A DNA stretch of 64,000 bases from Chloracidobacterium sp. GTDB lineage: Bacteria; Acidobacteriota; Blastocatellia; Pyrinomonadales; Pyrinomonadaceae. The number at the start of each line of letters is the position of its first letter. Position 1 is the stretch's first letter. The DNA lies in contig JADJJY010000001.1 in NCBI GenBank assembly GCA_016706275.1, forward strand, positions 1,364,001-1,428,000. Reading direction: 5' to 3'. Below are positions 61,776 through 64,000 of this stretch, in pieces. Below the pieces are notes generated by a model. That model was given only the letters and a program-made list of their open reading frames with translations, searched no databases and was not told the DNA's origin. The translations under genes were made by a program, and so were the position numbers.

Positions 61776-62570
61776 TTATTTTACCGGAACGGTTGGCGAT
61801 TCCTGCGGCAGCACGTGACGCGGGTTGATCGATTTGTCGTTCAACCGCAACTCGTAGTGCAGATGCGGCCCGGTCGAGCGGCCGGTCGAACCAACATAAG
61901 CGACCAACTGCCCACGAGTGATCTGATCGCCGACGCTGACCTCGATCTTCGAGAGATGGCCATAACGCGTTGTCAACCCTTGGCCGTGGGCGATCTCAAG
62001 CATATTGCCGTATCCGCCAGACCAACTCGCTTTGATAACGGTGCCGTTCGCAGGGGCTACGACCAGGTCGCCGCGTTCGCCATCTATGTCCATACCGGCA
62101 TGAAACTCGTACGAGCGTCCGCCAAATGGATTGCGGCGAAAACCAAATTCGTTATTGATCTTGCCCTCATGCGGCCAGATCGATGGTAGAAACGCCGGGT
62201 CTATAGTCGCACGGATCTCACGCAGCTCACTTTCTATCTCGCTGGTTTCGCCGTCAACCCCCTCAATCTCCTCTGGGCCGCCGCTATTGAAAGCAAAAGC
62301 GTCCGCCGTTGGTTGAGCGGGATCGGCCGCCGGAGCGGGCTGAGCGGTCATCTGAGTGGTAACGGGAACATCCGAAACGGACTGTGCGAATACGGTGCTA
62401 CGGACGACGCCCGAAACACCGATACCTAATGTAGTTAAACCGAGAACAAGAAAAATACCGACCGAACCAAAATGAACGAGGCTCTTAGAGATAGCAACTC
62501 TCTTGATATATATCTTAGATCTAGATGAATGAGATAAAAGAAAAGTATAAAACTTGTCGTTTTTCTGCAT
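61776..62570 (-). CDS. M23 family metallopeptidase (peptidoglycan endopeptidase)
   Basis: The protein is 264 residues. It has an N-terminal hydrophobic helix (about 32-60), a linker with Pro/Ala/Thr, and the zinc-dependent LytM/M23 domain. The zinc and catalytic residues are His and Asp in HAGMDIDGERG (about 156), the later H in RYGHLSKIEV and HLHYELRLND. It cuts peptidoglycan cross-links or supports cell division. AAGGAG stands 12 nt before the ATG. The long leader upstream shows no clear riboswitch to me. Confidence 0.9.
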   Translation of the reverse strand: MQKNDKFYTFLLSHSSRSKIYIKRVAISKSLVHFGSVGIFLVLGLTTLGIGVSGVVRSTVFAQSVSDVPVTTQMTAQPAPAADPAQPTADAFAFNSGGPEEIEGVDGETSEIESELREIRATIDPAFLPSIWPHEGKINNEFGFRRNPFGGRSYEFHAGMDIDGERGDLVVAPANGTVIKASWSGGYGNMLEIAHGQGLTTRYGHLSKIEVSVGDQITRGQLVAYVGSTGRSTGPHLHYELRLNDKSINPRHVLPQESPTVPVK

Positions 62571-62847
62571 TATGCCTTAAAGCTCCTTATCAATGATTTC
62601 GTGCCGAAACGCAAACGCTCCGACACACGGAATCACGCAAGAATAGCCGCGAGCGACTAACGCGAAACCTAAAACAAGAGTCTACTTACCTAAACAAACT
62701 CTCGCAGTCGTGGGAAGACCAGCATGAAATTTCCCAATTAAGTCAATAACCGGAACTACTATAAAATCATATGCCGCCCGAAAAGGCAAGCATTCAGAGC
62801 TTGTCTATCGAAGCGGCTTATGATGTATATCAAAAAATACTGCCGGT
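62571..62847. other. 277-bp gap upstream of the M23 gene: leader, no gene seen
   Basis: On the minus strand it holds a possible AGAGT/ACTCT hairpin and a TTGACT hexamer without a clear -10, and the AAGGAG of the M23 gene. I see no ORF, tRNA or repeat. Confidence 0.5.
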
Positions 62848-63054
62848 CTAGTATCCGTTTTGCTTGGATTGCCAGGCCTTAAAGACCATATATCCAACCG
62901 ATCCGATGACCAGGATAAACACCAAAACAACGATGATCTTTATGGCAAAAGCAAGGATCCCCACCAAGCCTATCAGTGCCTCGAGAAATGTGACCACCAA
63001 TGCGATCACCGCCAGCAAAGCTCCTATAACCGACGCGGCCTTTAAAAACATCAT
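62848..63054 (-). CDS. Small membrane protein (68 residues)
   Basis: Two hydrophobic helices (about 8-35 and 38-60) separated by a Gly-containing turn are followed by a charged tail AWQSKQNGY. GGAG stands about 10 nt before the first of two tandem ATG codons, so either could start the protein. It resembles small Blastocatellia membrane proteins of unknown role. It lies 30 nt downstream of the zinc-finger/TM protein gene and is probably co-transcribed with it. Confidence 0.65.
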   Translation of the reverse strand: MMFLKAASVIGALLAVIALVVTFLEALIGLVGILAFAIKIIVVLVFILVIGSVGYMVFKAWQSKQNGY

Positions 63055-63084
63055 AGCCTTGGCTCCTTACAACAAAATACGAAT

Positions 63085-63840
63085 CTAAACATCTTTCCAG
63101 CTTCCCGAGCGTGAACGGTCGGCAAAATCACCGGCGACATTATAGTCAGCCTCTTGATAATGCGTCTGCGTCAAAGCAAAACTCGCTGACGGCTGCCGCG
63201 AAGACCACTGGGTTTCCTCAACGGCCTTAGGCTTGAAAATATAGCCCTTGAGCAGATAAATGCCAAGCCCAATAAGCATCACCGGCAACAGTCCCCGCAT
63301 CAGCGGGCCGACATTAAAAAGGCGTTGAAACAAAAATCCTGCTCCCAGTACGGTTAAGACGACGCCCCAAAGTTTTGGGTTGCCGGAAAATCTTTTAACC
63401 AAAACGTCATCAGCAACATCCGGCGTCAATCCTGAGCGTATCGCTGCGGCCGTCCGCCACGAATCGAGTGCCGAAAAAAACCACATCCCGATAAAGCTCA
63501 ACACAAACAGCGGTGCACCACCAGTTAATACCGCCATCTGAAATAGCCCGACAAACACCGCAAAATAAACGAGTGCCTTAACCGTCTGGCCGTTATAAGC
63601 CGCCCCAAGTCCCGGACAGACCATCGACAAAAGAGTCGCGATCACTGGGCTTGTGCGTTTTTTTACATACGGGGCATAATTTGTCTGGCTGCGCTCTTGC
63701 AGCATTTCCACACCCAAAACGATGCAATCCTGGCAATAAGGGAATCCCTTAATGCGATGGTCGCAAGCCGGACAGAGCGGCCGTCCGCATCCGTTACAGC
63801 TTACTGTTGCCGCGTTATGGCTGTGATAGCTACAATTCAT
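63085..63840 (-). CDS. B-box-type zinc-finger plus TM2-like membrane protein
   Basis: The protein is 251 residues. The N-terminus has paired zinc ligands in the order Cys/His: CSYHSHNAATVSCNGCGRPL, then CPACDHRIKGFPYCQDC, resembling a B-box zinc finger. The central part has a TM2-like helix pair beginning IATLLSMVCPGLGAAYNGQT and further helices up to about 200, and the C-terminus is a polar tail. The B-box presumably binds a partner at the membrane. It overlaps the next gene by 1 nt (TAATG), so the two are translationally coupled. Confidence 0.78.
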   Translation of the reverse strand: MNCSYHSHNAATVSCNGCGRPLCPACDHRIKGFPYCQDCIVLGVEMLQERSQTNYAPYVKKRTSPVIATLLSMVCPGLGAAYNGQTVKALVYFAVFVGLFQMAVLTGGAPLFVLSFIGMWFFSALDSWRTAAAIRSGLTPDVADDVLVKRFSGNPKLWGVVLTVLGAGFLFQRLFNVGPLMRGLLPVMLIGLGIYLLKGYIFKPKAVEETQWSSRQPSASFALTQTHYQEADYNVAGDFADRSRSGSWKDV

Positions 63841-64000
63841 TATTGCCCGCCCTCATTCGAAACCTCGGTCGTTCCGCTTTGGCCCTGTTGAGGATTACCT
63901 GTTAGAGCATCCGCGCTCTGCTGATATGTCGCCCCGGCAAGCTCGACGCTCTTTTCATAGACGCTGCCGATCGTGCCGTCGGCCGAGACCGTCTGGCTAA
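63840..64000 (-). CDS. C-terminal fragment of a coupled upstream gene (runs off the right edge)
   Basis: The minus frame is open from the window edge to TAA at 63840-63842 and gives 53 residues. They end GQSGTTEVSNEGGQ and include SVYEKSVELAGATYQQSADA, an Ala/Gln-rich stretch. The stop overlaps the ATG of the B-box-type gene by one base. No family is recognised from the tail. Confidence 0.7.
   Translation of the reverse strand, partial: SQTVSADGTIGSVYEKSVELAGATYQQSADALTGNPQQGQSGTTEVSNEGGQ

Noticed and set aside
62571..62760. Possible c-di-AMP (ydaO-type) riboswitch upstream of the M23 peptidase
   Set aside because: M23 genes can be controlled this way, but I do not see the conserved blocks of that riboswitch in the leader.

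Overview
The window looks like a chromosomal segment of an Acidobacteriota bacterium, most likely class Blastocatellia (Pyrinomonadales-like). This is inferred from a complete alternative complex III to caa3 oxidase operon, paired secreted VWFA proteins of the acidobacterial type, an S46 peptidase, loosely conserved lipoprotein signals and roughly balanced base composition. Nearly all of it is ordinary coding sequence. I see no prophage, plasmid, CRISPR, rRNA or tRNA gene.

Layout. 1-4.5 kb: the tail of a probable asd, an AI-2E-type permease and purine genes (purB, purS, purQ), interrupted by two tandem DUF4870-like membrane proteins. 4.5-7.3 kb (minus): a DUF4097-like secreted protein, a GHMP sugar kinase and a DedA protein. 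7.4-11.5 kb: a ketosynthase, methyltransferase and FAD oxidoreductase with the look of a small biosynthetic operon, then a ROK protein lacking the usual motifs. 11.8-25.4 kb: a 12-gene respiratory operon (actABCDEF, a single-TM protein, SCO, coxB, coxA, coxC, coxD) ending in a terminator. Together these oxidise quinol, pass electrons through multihaem and monohaem cytochromes c to the CuA/cytochrome c subunit, and reduce O2. 25.6-28.3 kb: a Lol-like lipoprotein/ABC/LolA set with a 58-codon membrane protein. 28.4-30.5 kb: radical SAM, NTF2-like and VIT1 proteins. 30.5-44.2 kb: central carbon and housekeeping genes (pyk, GH15, a TlpA-like protein, a NifU-like scaffold, a CorC-like protein, eno, a full-length but motif-degenerate phosphoglycerate mutase homologue, a GT9, tdk). 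44.3-64 kb: ARPP-1-like protein, uvrC, a Sua5-type synthase, a GT39-like transferase, a Gfo/Idh protein, a beta-lactamase-fold hydrolase, two VWFA proteins, glgC, mtgA, S46 and M23 peptidases and small membrane proteins.

The feature least explained by gene annotation is a dispersed class of degenerate repeats with a 7-nt period, often arranged as two inverted arms. I count at least fifteen sites. They lie in convergent, divergent and tandem gaps and also inside genes. In three exported redox proteins (ActE, SCO and the TlpA-like protein) the heptads encode the hydrophobic part of the signal peptide. In other genes they encode internal segments. The second notable item is the phosphoglycerate mutase homologue, which has lost the catalytic serine and most metal ligands.
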